This document shows positions 1 through 10,928 of a DNA stretch of 64,000 nt, piece after piece. Numbering within the stretch: position 1 is the first letter of the stretch; each line of letters begins with the position of its first letter. Under the pieces are notes generated by a model. It was not told the origin of the DNA. It ran no database searches and saw only the letters and a program-made list of their open reading frames with translations. A program made the translations under genes and the position numbers. Source of the DNA: Hymenobacter setariae (GTDB lineage: Bacteria; Bacteroidota; Bacteroidia; Cytophagales; Hymenobacteraceae); contig NZ_VMRJ01000001.1 of NCBI RefSeq assembly GCF_007713685.1, positions 62,001-126,000 on the forward strand, read 5' to 3'.

Positions 1-1864
1 GATACTCGCCAGGATTGTGGAAGAGCACCATCGGGAGGGGCTCCTTCTGAAGACCCTGGAGGCGCCAGTCGCGCACCACGCCCACAATGGGCCCGTAAGC
101 TACGTCGTTGCTTCGGCTATTCAGCCCCAGCTCGTGGCCAATGACGGCGGCGGGCGGCCCAACCCCCAGCATGCGGGCAGCGGTTTCATTGAGCAGGAAG
201 CTACTCGGCTTTGAGTCGGCGGTTAGGGGCTGGCCGGCCACCAACTGCAAGCCGAATACGGCTAGGTAGTGGTCGTCAATGGCCAGGCGAGTCACGTCGA
301 ACTTTTCGTTGAGTGCCCGGCGATCGTAGGAAAAGTAGGAAGTATTAGTGGTACCCACGGCCGGGCTATCGAAGCCAAACGTGACCCCGGCCACGCCCGG
401 CACCTGCGCCAGCTCGGCCCGCAGGCGCGCTTGGGCGGCGCCAGCTAGCCAGGGCGTGGGCACCACCACCCGCCCAGATGTGGCAAAGCCCGGGTTGGTG
501 TCGAGCCACACCGAAAGCTGCTGGTACATTACCAGTACCCCTAGGGTAAAGCTCTGGCTCAAAGCCAGCTGCGCCACTACCAGCCCGCGCCGCACCCACA
601 GGCCGCCGGCCTGGCCGGGCGTTTGGCCCTTGAGTACCTGCGCCGGCCGAAAGCCCGCCAGCACCCGGCCCGGGTACCAGCCCGCCCCTAGGGTCAAAAA
701 CAAGACCAGCCCGGCCAGAAACAGCCACGCCCGCCCATCGAGCCAGTGCGGAATGGGGGTGTTGGTCCACTCGCGTAGGCCTGGTAGGGCCGCGTAGGCC
801 AGCACCAGCCCGGTGCCCGCCGCCAGCAGCACCAGCAGCAGCGTTTCGGCCAGGAACTGCCAAAAAATACCTCGGCTGGTGGCGCCCACCGTGCGCCGCA
901 CCCCAATCTCGCGCCCCCTACCTAGGGCCTGCGCCGTGGCTAGGTTCACAAAATTGACGCCTGCGGTAAGGAGCAACAGCCCACCGATACAGCTCAAGAT
1001 GAGCAAAGTGCTGCGGGCAATGGTGCCATCGTAGTCCATGGCAAAGTGCTGTTCTAGCAAAGGCAGCACTCGGTAGCGGTAAGTAGGCAGCGAAGTTGGG
1101 TGGTGGCGTTGGTGTAAGGCCAGCAAAGCGTGCTCTAGCTGGGCGGGTGTGCGGCCGGGTGCCAGCCGCACCCAGCCATGCGTTTGGGAGCTTACGCCTT
1201 CCCATAGGGTGAGCGGCGTGCCCGAGTGCCCGTAGTGGAGCAGGGTGGGGTAGGAGATGAAAAACCCGTAGCGTTGGTCGGTGTTGTCGGGAATATCGGC
1301 CAGCAAACCCGTCACTGTGAGGTCGATTTGGTTGTTCAGCCGCAGGCGGCGACCTAGGGGGTTGGCGCCGCCAAAATATTGGCGGGCCAGCCGCTGCGTT
1401 AAGACTACCGAAAACGGCTGGCGCAGCGTCTGGGCCGCCGAGCCCACCAGCCAGCGGTACGACGTGAATACCGCAAAATATTCGGGCTCGACAAACGCTA
1501 TGGCGTAGGGCTCGGCGTACTTGGTGCCCGGCTGCCTGCCCGGGCCCAGCACCTGCACCAGCTGGTCTTCCTGCCCAATGCTCATGGCCACGGTACCTAG
1601 GCCGGGAAAATCGTGCCGCAGCGCCGGCCCCACCGGCGTCGGGATGCCGGGGTGATAGCCCCGCGAGCCGCCAGCTACGTCCGTGACCAGCCGGTAGATG
1701 CGGGCCGACTGCGGGTGGTAGGTATCGAAGCTTTCGTGGAAGCGCACCAGCCAGTACAGCAGCAGGCTGCACGCCAAGGCCAGGGCCAGCCCTAGCACAT
1801 TGAGGGCCGAGTAGGCGGGGTGGTGGCGCAGCGTGCGCAGCAGGTGGGTGAGGTGCGAAAACAT
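1..1864 (-). CDS. ABC transporter permease, FtsX/MacB type (partial, cut by window edge)
   Basis: The reading frame that starts with ATG at 1864 stays open through base 1, giving at least 621 residues with no stop, so the gene continues beyond the left edge. The N-terminus (MFSHLTHLLRTLRHHPAYS) is the usual start of Bacteroidota FtsX-family permeases: a first membrane segment near residues 18-42, a large periplasmic MacB-like domain, then an FtsX core near residues 280-410 with a motif typical of the family (GRGREIGVRRTVGA). A second periplasmic domain begins before the edge. The start lies 8 bases after the stop of the ATPase gene, so the two form one transcription unit and presumably one exporter for lipoproteins, peptides or drugs. 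The substrate cannot be told from sequence. Confidence 0.9.
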   Translation of the reverse strand, partial: MFSHLTHLLRTLRHHPAYSALNVLGLALALACSLLLYWLVRFHESFDTYHPQSARIYRLVTDVAGGSRGYHPGIPTPVGPALRHDFPGLGTVAMSIGQEDQLVQVLGPGRQPGTKYAEPYAIAFVEPEYFAVFTSYRWLVGSAAQTLRQPFSVVLTQRLARQYFGGANPLGRRLRLNNQIDLTVTGLLADIPDNTDQRYGFFISYPTLLHYGHSGTPLTLWEGVSSQTHGWVRLAPGRTPAQLEHALLALHQRHHPTSLPTYRYRVLPLLEQHFAMDYDGTIARSTLLILSCIGGLLLLTAGVNFVNLATAQALGRGREIGVRRTVGATSRGIFWQFLAETLLLVLLAAGTGLVLAYAALPGLREWTNTPIPHWLDGRAWLFLAGLVLFLTLGAGWYPGRVLAGFRPAQVLKGQTPGQAGGLWVRRGLVVAQLALSQSFTLGVLVMYQQLSVWLDTNPGFATSGRVVVPTPWLAGAAQARLRAELAQVPGVAGVTFGFDSPAVGTTNTSYFSYDRRALNEKFDVTRLAIDDHYLAVFGLQLVAGQPLTADSKPSSFLLNETAARMLGVGPPAAVIGHELGLNSRSNDVAYGPIVGVVRDWRLQGLQKEPLPMVLFHNPGEY

Positions 1865-1872
1865 GCTAACCC

Positions 1873-2559
1873 TCAGTGCGTAGTGAGCAGCACTTGCCCA
1901 TCGTGCAGCCGCACGGTGCGGTGCGCGTACAGCGCATCGGGTTCCGAGTGCGTCACCATCACCACGGTCATGCCCGCCTCGTTGAGGTCGGTGAGCAGGC
2001 GCATCACAGCCTCGCCGTTGGCCGAATCGAGGTTACCGGTGGGTTCGTCGGCTAGCAGCAACCTAGGCTCGCTCACCACGGCCCGCGCAATGGCCGCCCG
2101 TTGCTGCTGCCCGCCCGATAGTTGCCCCGGCCGGTGCTGCTCGCGGTGGCGCAGTTGCAAGCGCTCTAGCACGGCCTCGACGCGCTGCCGCCGCTCGGCG
2201 GCAGGCACGCGGGCGTAGGTCAGCGGTAGCTCCACATTCTGATACACCGTGAGCTCGTCGATGAGGTTAAATTCTTGAAAAACAAACCCGATGCGCGGCT
2301 GCCGAAACAAGTCGCGCTGGCGCTCGCTGAAGCGCGTGACGTCGGTGCCCTCGAACAAATAGCGCCCGCCATCCACAGTATCGAGCAGCCCCAGCACGTT
2401 GAGCAGCGTCGATTTGCCGCAGCCACTCGGCCCCATAATGGCTACAAAATCGCCGGCCGCCACCTGCAAGCTCACGTCTTGGAGGGCTGGCGTTTCAACG
2501 CCGCCGGCCAGCCAGCCGCTGGGGCGGTACACCTTCTGGACGTTGAGCAGCTCGAGCAA
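1873..2559 (-). CDS. ABC transporter ATP-binding protein (LolD/MacB type)
   Basis: ATPase of the neighbouring FtsX-type permease. It carries Walker A (GPSGCGKST), the Q-loop (VFQEFNLIDELTV), the ABC signature (LSGGQQQR), Walker B (LLLADEPTGNLD) and the H-loop (VMVTHSE), all in the order and spacing of the LolD/MacB/FtsE class. Conserved sequence begins at LLELLNVQKVYRP. I placed the start at a TTG at 2559 because nothing upstream resembles the family. GTG codons at 2589 and 2646 are in frame and would give longer proteins, so the exact start is uncertain. The gene is immediately followed by the permease gene, 8 bases away. Confidence 0.92.
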   Translation of the reverse strand: MLELLNVQKVYRPSGWLAGGVETPALQDVSLQVAAGDFVAIMGPSGCGKSTLLNVLGLLDTVDGGRYLFEGTDVTRFSERQRDLFRQPRIGFVFQEFNLIDELTVYQNVELPLTYARVPAAERRQRVEAVLERLQLRHREQHRPGQLSGGQQQRAAIARAVVSEPRLLLADEPTGNLDSANGEAVMRLLTDLNEAGMTVVMVTHSEPDALYAHRTVRLHDGQVLLTTH

Positions 2560-2687
2560 GGACCTAGGATGGGGTAGAGGAGAAAGCACAAAGAAAGCGG
2601 CGCGCCCGGGGCTTTTGGTGCGGCGCGCCTCCTGTAAATACCCCACTGCCGCAGCGCCATGCGAGTCCCCCTAGGTTATCTTGCCCT

Positions 2688-3506
2688 ATGAAGCCCCAAG
2701 AAATCGAACCGCCGGAAGAGTTGCGAAATGCCATCAAGTGCTTCTGGCACACTACGCTGGACTTCGGCGCGCAGCCCTCCGATTTTGAGGTGCTGCCGGA
2801 CGGCTACGCCGAAATTATCTTCCACTTTGGCCCCACTTGCAGCGTTGCTACCACCGAAGGTTGGCAGCTATTGCCTTCCCCATTCTTGATGGGATTGCTC
2901 AACCAGCCGGTGCGGCTACAATCCACCAACCGCCTAGAAGTCATTGGGGTGCGCTGCTATCCCTGGACCGTGTTCGAGCTACTCGGCCTGGCGGCGGGAA
3001 AAGACGGTTTGCGCACCTTCGAGCATCCGATTGCCCAGCTGCAAGCCCCGTTGCAGCAAGCCATTCAGGCGGGCAACGTGGATGATGCGCTAACCCAGGT
3101 GAGCCAGTATTTCGTGGCGGCCCACTCGCGGCTGGCCGGCGATAGCACGCTCGGCAAAGCGGGCGGCGCGATGCGGGCCGCCCACGGCACCCTGCCGGTA
3201 AGCCAGGTAGCGGCGGCCGCGCACGCCACCGTGCGCACCCTAGAGCGGAAATTCAAGCACGCGGCGGGCCATACCGTAAAAGATGTGTCGAGCCTGATGC
3301 GCTTTGAGCAGGCGCGCAACCACTTGTGGCTGACGCCCACGGCCAATTTGGCCGGCTTGGCGCAGGAGCTAGGCTACGTAGACCAAGCCCACCTCAGCCG
3401 AGAGTTTAAGCGCTATAGCGGCACCACGCCCGCCGCTTTTGCCCGCCAGGCGCAGCGTGGGCGGCAGGCGCTGCGCACCGATTTTGTCGCGTTTGTACAA
3501 GCCTAG
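2688..3506 (+). CDS. AraC family transcriptional regulator
   Basis: A 272-residue DNA-binding regulator. The N-terminal half (about residues 1-150) begins with a pattern typical of the DUF6597 sensor domain (ELRNAIKCFWHTT, then LPDGYAEIIFHFG). The C-terminal part (about 165-265) is an AraC/XylS double helix-turn-helix; its second half contains LAQELGYVDQAHLSREFKRY, the classic HTH_18 signature ending in GTTPAAFA. The gene lies 27 bases before the FAD monooxygenase on the same strand, so it probably regulates that gene, itself, or both. The ligand is unknown. It is divergent from the ABC exporter genes, sharing a short intergenic region. Confidence 0.9.
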   Translation: MKPQEIEPPEELRNAIKCFWHTTLDFGAQPSDFEVLPDGYAEIIFHFGPTCSVATTEGWQLLPSPFLMGLLNQPVRLQSTNRLEVIGVRCYPWTVFELLGLAAGKDGLRTFEHPIAQLQAPLQQAIQAGNVDDALTQVSQYFVAAHSRLAGDSTLGKAGGAMRAAHGTLPVSQVAAAAHATVRTLERKFKHAAGHTVKDVSSLMRFEQARNHLWLTPTANLAGLAQELGYVDQAHLSREFKRYSGTTPAAFARQAQRGRQALRTDFVAFVQA

Positions 3507-3533
3507 CGCAAGTGCCAGCCAGAATTTTGCGGT

Positions 3534-5156
3534 ATGAAAACTACCGTTGCAAAGACAGAAGCTGCCCATAATCAAGCTATTTACGACGTTGTTATTGCCG
3601 GCGCAGGACCGGTTGGGCTGTTCTTGGCCAGCGAGCTAGCCTTGGCCAACTGCACTGTGCTGATGCTAGAGAAGGCCGAGCACCCGCACTCGCCCGTAAA
3701 GCGGATGCCGTTTGGCATGCGCGGGCTCAATGCTCAGTCGGTGGAGGCGCTCGACCGCCGCGGCCTATTGCATGAGCTAGAAGCGCATAAGCGCCTTAAA
3801 ATGCCGCCCTTTGCCGGTACCGACAAGTCGGGGTCCAAGCCCCAGGTGGGCGGCCATTTCGCCGGCATCACGTTTAGCGGAGGCAGCATCGACGCCTCTC
3901 AGTGGCTGTATCGCCTGCCCAGCTCGACCGCCGTGCAGCTGCTTTCGGAACTGGAGGAGCTGGAAACGGTACTGGCGCGCCGTGCCACCGCCCTAGGTGT
4001 CACCATTGCGCGCGGGTTGGCCATCACGGACTTGCAGCAAACCGCGGACGGAGTGACGGTGCAGGCGGGCGGCCGTTCGTTTGCCGGCCACTGGCTCGTG
4101 GGCTGTGATGGCGGCCGAAGCGCCGTACGCAAGCTGGCCGGCTTTGACTTTGCCGGCACCGAGCCCGAGTTTACCGGCTACTCAACCCGAGTTGACCTCG
4201 CCGACCCTGAAAAGCTCAAGCTGGGCCGCCACGTGACGGCCACCGGCATGTACATGCAGTCGCAGCCCGGCTACCTAATTCTCCAGGACTTCGATGGCGG
4301 CGCCTTTCAGAAGTCCGGCCAGCCCGCCACCCTCGAACACCTGCAAACGTTGCTGCGCCGCATCTCCGGCACCGACGTGACTATCACGGCTCTGCACCTC
4401 GCCACCACCTGGACCGACCGGGCCCGGCAGGCCACCACCTACCGCCGCGGCCGGGTGCTGCTGGCCGGCGATGCCGCGCACATCCATTCGCCGCTGGGCG
4501 GCCAGGGGCTGAACCTCGGGCTGGGCGATGCAATGAACCTGGGCTGGAAGCTCGCCGCCACCATCCAGGGGCAAGCGCCCGCAGGCCTGTTGGATAGCTA
4601 TCATGCTGAGCGCTACCCCCTAGGAGCCCAGGTGCTGGACTGGTCGCGCGCCCAGGTAGCTCTCATGAAACCAGACCCCGCGGCCCGCGCCCTGCACGCC
4701 ATCATCCGCGACCTGATGGCTACGCGCGACGGAGCCACCTACGTTGCCGGTCGCGTGTGGGGAATCTCCACGCACTACGACCTAGGGGGCAGTCACCCGC
4801 TAGTCGGCCACAGCGTGCCCAACTTCGAGCTGGAGGATGGCCCAACGATAGGCGAGCTCCTCCGCCCCGGCCACGGCATACTGCTTGACTTCCAGAACAA
4901 TGATGCTCTCCAAGCGCTAGCCAGTGACTACGGCAACCGCTTGAAATATGTCTCAGGCCCGGCCAAAGACCAGCTAGGCCTGCGCGCCGCCTTGATACGC
5001 CCCGACGGGTTCGTGGCCTGGGCGGCAGAGAGCGACCTAGATAGCAGTGAACTTCGGCAGGCGGCCGACCGCTGGTTTAGAAGTGATGCTGCTCGCGGTG
5101 CCACAAGCCTGTATCAGCCTGCAAAAGAAAGCCTGAGGCAAGATATGGCTACCTAA
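3534..5156 (+). CDS. FAD-dependent aromatic monooxygenase (PheA/TfdB, Rox-like family)
   Basis: A 540-residue class A flavoprotein monooxygenase, expected to use NAD(P)H and O2 to hydroxylate an aromatic substrate in the cytoplasm. Visible motifs are the dinucleotide-binding GAGPVGLFLASELA (about 22-35), the DG motif in GCDGGRSAVRK (about 190-200), and the GD motif with ribityl-binding region (LLAGDAAHIHSPLGGQGLN, about 306-324). The C-terminal 100 residues resemble the thioredoxin-like tail of phenol-hydroxylase-type members. The family includes rifampicin and tetracycline monooxygenases, so a role in antibiotic inactivation is possible but cannot be separated from catabolism by sequence alone. 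It follows the AraC-type regulator by 27 bases and is probably co-transcribed or controlled by it. Confidence 0.88.
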   Translation: MKTTVAKTEAAHNQAIYDVVIAGAGPVGLFLASELALANCTVLMLEKAEHPHSPVKRMPFGMRGLNAQSVEALDRRGLLHELEAHKRLKMPPFAGTDKSGSKPQVGGHFAGITFSGGSIDASQWLYRLPSSTAVQLLSELEELETVLARRATALGVTIARGLAITDLQQTADGVTVQAGGRSFAGHWLVGCDGGRSAVRKLAGFDFAGTEPEFTGYSTRVDLADPEKLKLGRHVTATGMYMQSQPGYLILQDFDGGAFQKSGQPATLEHLQTLLRRISGTDVTITALHLATTWTDRARQATTYRRGRVLLAGDAAHIHSPLGGQGLNLGLGDAMNLGWKLAATIQGQAPAGLLDSYHAERYPLGAQVLDWSRAQVALMKPDPAARALHAIIRDLMATRDGATYVAGRVWGISTHYDLGGSHPLVGHSVPNFELEDGPTIGELLRPGHGILLDFQNNDALQALASDYGNRLKYVSGPAKDQLGLRAALIRPDGFVAWAAESDLDSSELRQAADRWFRSDAARGATSLYQPAKESLRQDMAT

Positions 5157-5209
5157 GGCTCCGCTCAATCGGGTGCGGTGTGCTCATTGAGCCTGCTTGC
5201 ACCGAAGAT

Positions 5210-5551
5210 TTATTGGGCTACTCGCCGGAGAATATAGCGTGTGCCTGGCCCCTGCTCAAACTGGTAGGGCACAATGGAAATGACCTGCCAGCCGCAGGTA
5301 GCCAAGTAGTTAAGGGCATCTACTTCGTAAGAGCAACTGTTCACTTGTGCGGCTTCCATGAGTTGGCCCGAGATGTAGCGATTACCGACCACCAGCTTAA
5401 TAGCCGCTTTGCCGTCGGCTTGCCCGACTGCATTGACAATGCAATACTGCTCGGTAGCGGTGGCTGGCGCGGTAGCCTTAGCCACTGCTGGCGTAGTATA
5501 GCCTGGCGTAGACAATAAAAGCAATAGGCTGAAAGTAAAATACTTGAACAT
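5210..5551 (-). CDS. Small secreted protein of unknown function
   Basis: I do not recognise a family. From the ATG at 5551 the product is 113 residues with a clear Sec signal peptide (MFKYFTFSLLLLLSTPGYTT), then an Ala/Thr-rich stretch and a compact domain with two cysteines (QYCIVNAVG and NSCSYEVDALNYLATCGW contain three in all). An upstream in-frame start at 5638 would place about 29 residues before the signal peptide and is unlikely. The domain pattern (a conserved-looking LNYLATCGWQVISI segment) is like small periplasmic DUF-type proteins that bind nothing known. The gene is convergent with the monooxygenase gene. Confidence 0.7.
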   Translation of the reverse strand: MFKYFTFSLLLLLSTPGYTTPAVAKATAPATATEQYCIVNAVGQADGKAAIKLVVGNRYISGQLMEAAQVNSCSYEVDALNYLATCGWQVISIVPYQFEQGPGTRYILRRVAQ

Positions 5552-5680
5552 GGCAAAAGAAGGGTGGGAGAGAGGTGTAAGCACTACTTGACTTGCGAAG
5601 AGGCAATTACTAAGCCAGTCTGACTTGTAGATAGGCAATAATGGCGGCGCTGGGCCACTGGGCGTCCCCGCTGGCGGGGC

Positions 5681-5688
5681 TACTTTTG
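5681..5688 (+). promoter_or_regulatory. Candidate -7 element for the NtrC-type regulator gene
   Basis: TACTTTTG matches the Bacteroidota -7 consensus TAnnTTTG and lies 26 bases before the ATG at 5715. No clear TTG -33 box is visible at the usual spacing, so this is a weak call. Confidence 0.45.
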
Positions 5689-5714
5689 AGTGTGAAACTG
5701 CCCCGCACTACTTA

Positions 5715-7076
5715 ATGGCGAGCGCCCCGCTACTATCCAAAGCCACTATTCTGGTAGTCGACGATGACCCCGACGTGCTGCTGGCGCTGGCCCTGCTGCT
5801 GCGCCCGCTCGCCGGCCACGTACTCACAGAGAAGAATCCCGAGCGCCTGCCCGCCCTGCTGCGCCAGGAGCGCCCCGACTTGGTGCTGCTCGACATGAAC
5901 TACCAGAGCGCCGCCAACACCGGCAACGAGGGTTTTTACTGGCTGGCCCAACTCAAAAAGCTGGCGCCCAGCTTAGTCGTGGTACTCATGACAGCCTATG
6001 GCGACATCGACCTGGCCGTGCGGGCGCTCAAAGACGGTGCCGCCGACTTCGTAGTCAAGCCCTGGCGCAATGACAAGCTTGTGGCTACGCTGGCCGAGGC
6101 CCTAGGTCGCGCCAGCGGCGCGGCACCCATGCAAGCCCTGCCAGCCAATCAGGCCAATGCCGCCCTCATTGGTGAATCGGAAGCCATGCAGGCCGTGCGC
6201 TACAAGCTGGAGAAAATCGCCCCGACCGATGCCAACGTGCTCATTATGGGTGAGAACGGCACTGGCAAAGACGTGGTGGCCCGGCTGCTGCACCAGCTCT
6301 CGCCGCGGGCGGCGGGCCCGTTCGTGGCCGTGGACCTAGGGGCCATTACCGACAGCTTGTTCGAGTCGGAGTTGTTCGGTCACCTGAAGGGCGCTTTCAC
6401 CGATGCCCGCCAAGACCGGGCCGGCCGCTTCGAGGCGGCTCAGGGCGGCACGCTTTTTTTAGATGAAATCGGCAACTTGCCCTTGCCCCAGCAAGTGAAG
6501 CTGCTGGCCGTGCTGCAAAACCGCCAAGTCGTGCGCCTAGGTAGCAATACACCGGTGCCCATCGATGTGCGCGTGCTCTCGGCCACCAACGCCCCACTCT
6601 ACCAGCTGGCGGCTGAAGACCGGTTTCGCAAGGACTTAGTTTATCGTCTGAATACCATTGAGATAACGCTGCCGCCCCTGCGTGAGCGGGGCGGCGACGT
6701 GCTGCTGCTGGCCCGCCACTTCACGGCGCAGTACGCCGCCAAGTACCACAAGCCGGACCTAGAACTGGCCGATTCGGCTCTGGCGCGGCTGCGGGTGCAC
6801 GCCTTCCCCGGCAATGTGCGCGAGCTGCAACACACCATCGAGCGGGCCGTGATTATGGCCGAGGGCAGCGTGCTTCACGATAGCGACCTGCTGTTTTCGG
6901 CCCTCGAAGCGGCGGCGCCCACCGCGTTTGTGCCGACGTTGCGGCTCGACGAGCTGGAAAAAACGGCTATTCAGCGCGTTATTGACAAGCACCAGGGCAA
7001 TATCTCGCAGGCCGCCCGCGAGCTGGGCATCACGCGCATGGCCCTGTACCGGAGGTTGGGCAAGCATAACCTGTAG
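5715..7076 (+). CDS. Sigma-54-dependent response regulator (NtrC family)
   Basis: A 453-residue regulator in three parts. The receiver domain (about 10-130) has the acidic pair in VVDDDPD, phosphoacceptor Asp near 59 (LVLLDMN) and KPW near the end. The AAA+ domain (about 150-380) has Walker A GENGTGKD, a GAFTDA loop, and Walker B TLFLDEIGNLP. The Fis-type helix-turn-helix at the C-terminus contains NISQAARELGITRMALYRRL. The product should activate sigma-54 promoters after phosphorylation by the kinase encoded 4 bases downstream. The sigma-54-contacting loop reads GAFTDA rather than the canonical GAFTGA. In Bacteroidota such pairs often sit beside FtsX-type exporters, and one lies nearby at 1-2559, but no -24/-12 promoter was recognised. 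Confidence 0.93.
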   Translation: MASAPLLSKATILVVDDDPDVLLALALLLRPLAGHVLTEKNPERLPALLRQERPDLVLLDMNYQSAANTGNEGFYWLAQLKKLAPSLVVVLMTAYGDIDLAVRALKDGAADFVVKPWRNDKLVATLAEALGRASGAAPMQALPANQANAALIGESEAMQAVRYKLEKIAPTDANVLIMGENGTGKDVVARLLHQLSPRAAGPFVAVDLGAITDSLFESELFGHLKGAFTDARQDRAGRFEAAQGGTLFLDEIGNLPLPQQVKLLAVLQNRQVVRLGSNTPVPIDVRVLSATNAPLYQLAAEDRFRKDLVYRLNTIEITLPPLRERGGDVLLLARHFTAQYAAKYHKPDLELADSALARLRVHAFPGNVRELQHTIERAVIMAEGSVLHDSDLLFSALEAAAPTAFVPTLRLDELEKTAIQRVIDKHQGNISQAARELGITRMALYRRLGKHNL

Positions 7077-7080
7077 CGCC

Positions 7081-8454
7081 GTGCGGTATTCCTACCCTTT
7101 CGCGCTGCTGGTGCGCACCGGCCTGCTGCTGCTCGTGCTGGTGGGGGTGGCCGCCGCGCTAGTCAGCCACCAGCCTATCTATTGGGTGACTGGCTTGCTG
7201 CTCACGGCCGTGCTGCTGGCCGAACTGGTGCACTACCTCAACCGCAGTAACCGCGACCTAGCCGACTTCCTGGCTGGCCTGCGCTACGAGGACTACGCGC
7301 TCACCTTCGGCACCCAGGCGGCCCCCGCCACAGTGGGCCAGTTGCGGGCGGCGTTCAACCAAATAAATCAGTCCTTCAAACAGTTGTCGCGTCAAAAGGA
7401 AGCGCAGCACGTATACCTACAAAAGGTGCTGGGGCTGGTCAATACTGGTATTCTGTCTTTCTACGACCCGCACGCCGTGGCCGACCTAGGGCCTACCGGC
7501 ACCGCGCCGGGCGATGTGCGCTGGCTTAATGAGTCACTGAAGCGGTTGCTAGGCGTGCCGTATCTTAAGAATATCCAGGCGCTGCAAAAGCGCGACGCTG
7601 CCCTCTACGAGGTACTACTGGCCCTCAAGCCCGGCGATAGCCGCACCGTGCGCCTGCACCAGCAGCCGGTGCTGCTCTCGGCCACCGCCTTCACCGACGA
7701 GCACGGCCGCACGGTACTGGTGGCCTTCCAGCCAGTAGGCGAGGTGCTCGAGGAAACCGAGGCCCAGGCCTACCAAAAGCTGCTGCGGGTACTCACCCAC
7801 GAACTCATGAACTCGGTGGCGCCCATCGCCTCACTGGCCGATACCCTGCATCAACAGTGGGAGGCCGCCGCTGCCGGCCCCGCCCCGCTGCCCGCCTCTG
7901 TAGCCGACCTAGGCCGCGGCGTGGCCGTCATTCGGCGGCGTAGCGAGGGGCTGCTGCACTTCACCCAGACCTACCGCCAGCTTAGTAAACTCTCAGCGGC
8001 CACCTTCCAGCCGGTGGCGGTGTGGGCGCTGTTCGAGCACGTGGTGGGGCTGCTGGAGCCCACTTTCGAGCAGCGCGGCATTGACCCCGACATTGTGCTG
8101 GCCGACACCGACCTGCACATTATGGCCGATGCTACGTTGGTCGAGCAGGTACTCATTAATCTCGTAACTAATGCCCTAGAGGCCATGCAACATGAGCCCG
8201 CGCCGCTGTTGCGGCTGGTCGCCTACGCCCAGGAGCCGCACCGTGTGGTGCTCGAAGTAGCCGACAACGGCACCGGCATCGACACCCCGCTGCTCGACGA
8301 GATTTTCGTGCCCTTCTTCACCACCAAGAAGACGGGCAGCGGCATCGGCCTGAGCCTGTCGCGCCAGATTATGCAGCTGCACCGCGGCAGCATCCAAGTA
8401 CAATCGGAGGCCGGCCGTGGCAGCCAATTTCAGCTGCTTTTCCCAAAAGTGTAG
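7081..8454 (+). CDS. Sensor histidine kinase (NtrB-like)
   Basis: I start the gene at GTG 7081, 4 bases after the NtrC-type gene; longer in-frame starts lie inside that gene in another frame. The 457-residue product begins with two membrane helices (about 6-24 and 30-46). A PAS-like region follows (about 90-225), then a dimerization helix with the phosphoacceptor His in LLRVLTHELMNSVAPI (about 235-250). The ATP-binding domain carries the N-box NLVTNALEAM, the G1 box DNGTGI, and TTKKTGSGIGLSLSRQI. The ELMNS H-box variant is common in Bacteroidota kinases paired with NtrC-like regulators. It should phosphorylate the product of the preceding gene. Confidence 0.92.
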   Translation: MRYSYPFALLVRTGLLLLVLVGVAAALVSHQPIYWVTGLLLTAVLLAELVHYLNRSNRDLADFLAGLRYEDYALTFGTQAAPATVGQLRAAFNQINQSFKQLSRQKEAQHVYLQKVLGLVNTGILSFYDPHAVADLGPTGTAPGDVRWLNESLKRLLGVPYLKNIQALQKRDAALYEVLLALKPGDSRTVRLHQQPVLLSATAFTDEHGRTVLVAFQPVGEVLEETEAQAYQKLLRVLTHELMNSVAPIASLADTLHQQWEAAAAGPAPLPASVADLGRGVAVIRRRSEGLLHFTQTYRQLSKLSAATFQPVAVWALFEHVVGLLEPTFEQRGIDPDIVLADTDLHIMADATLVEQVLINLVTNALEAMQHEPAPLLRLVAYAQEPHRVVLEVADNGTGIDTPLLDEIFVPFFTTKKTGSGIGLSLSRQIMQLHRGSIQVQSEAGRGSQFQLLFPKV

Positions 8455-8460
8455 CGAGCT

Positions 8461-10802
<2,342 letters not shown>

Positions 10803-10824
10803 TTGGCCCTAGGGTTATTTTAGG

Positions 10825-10861
10825 AAAGAGCGTCAGGCTATGCGGCCTGACGCTCTTTTTT
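10825..10861 (+). terminator. Rho-independent terminator after the GH97 gene
   Basis: A 13-base stem (AAAGAGCGTCAGG with its complement) around a short loop, followed by a run of T. It starts 22 bases after the GH97 stop codon. Confidence 0.9.
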
Positions 10862-10928
10862 GTGGATTGGCCTGGGCGTCCGTCCCTCGCTGCGAGGCGT
10901 ATACAAGACTATTCTTCACCTCTCGACC

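Noticed and set aside
1281..1508. Plus-strand reading frames in 17-2674
   Set aside because: All are antisense to the ABC exporter genes, with no homology or signals.
366..1772. Separate short minus-strand frames (366-863, 918-1772) as genes
   Set aside because: They are shadow frames of the uninterrupted permease starting at 1864.
5101..5518. Plus-strand frame 5180-5518
   Set aside because: Antisense to the secreted protein gene at 5210-5551, which has a clear signal peptide.
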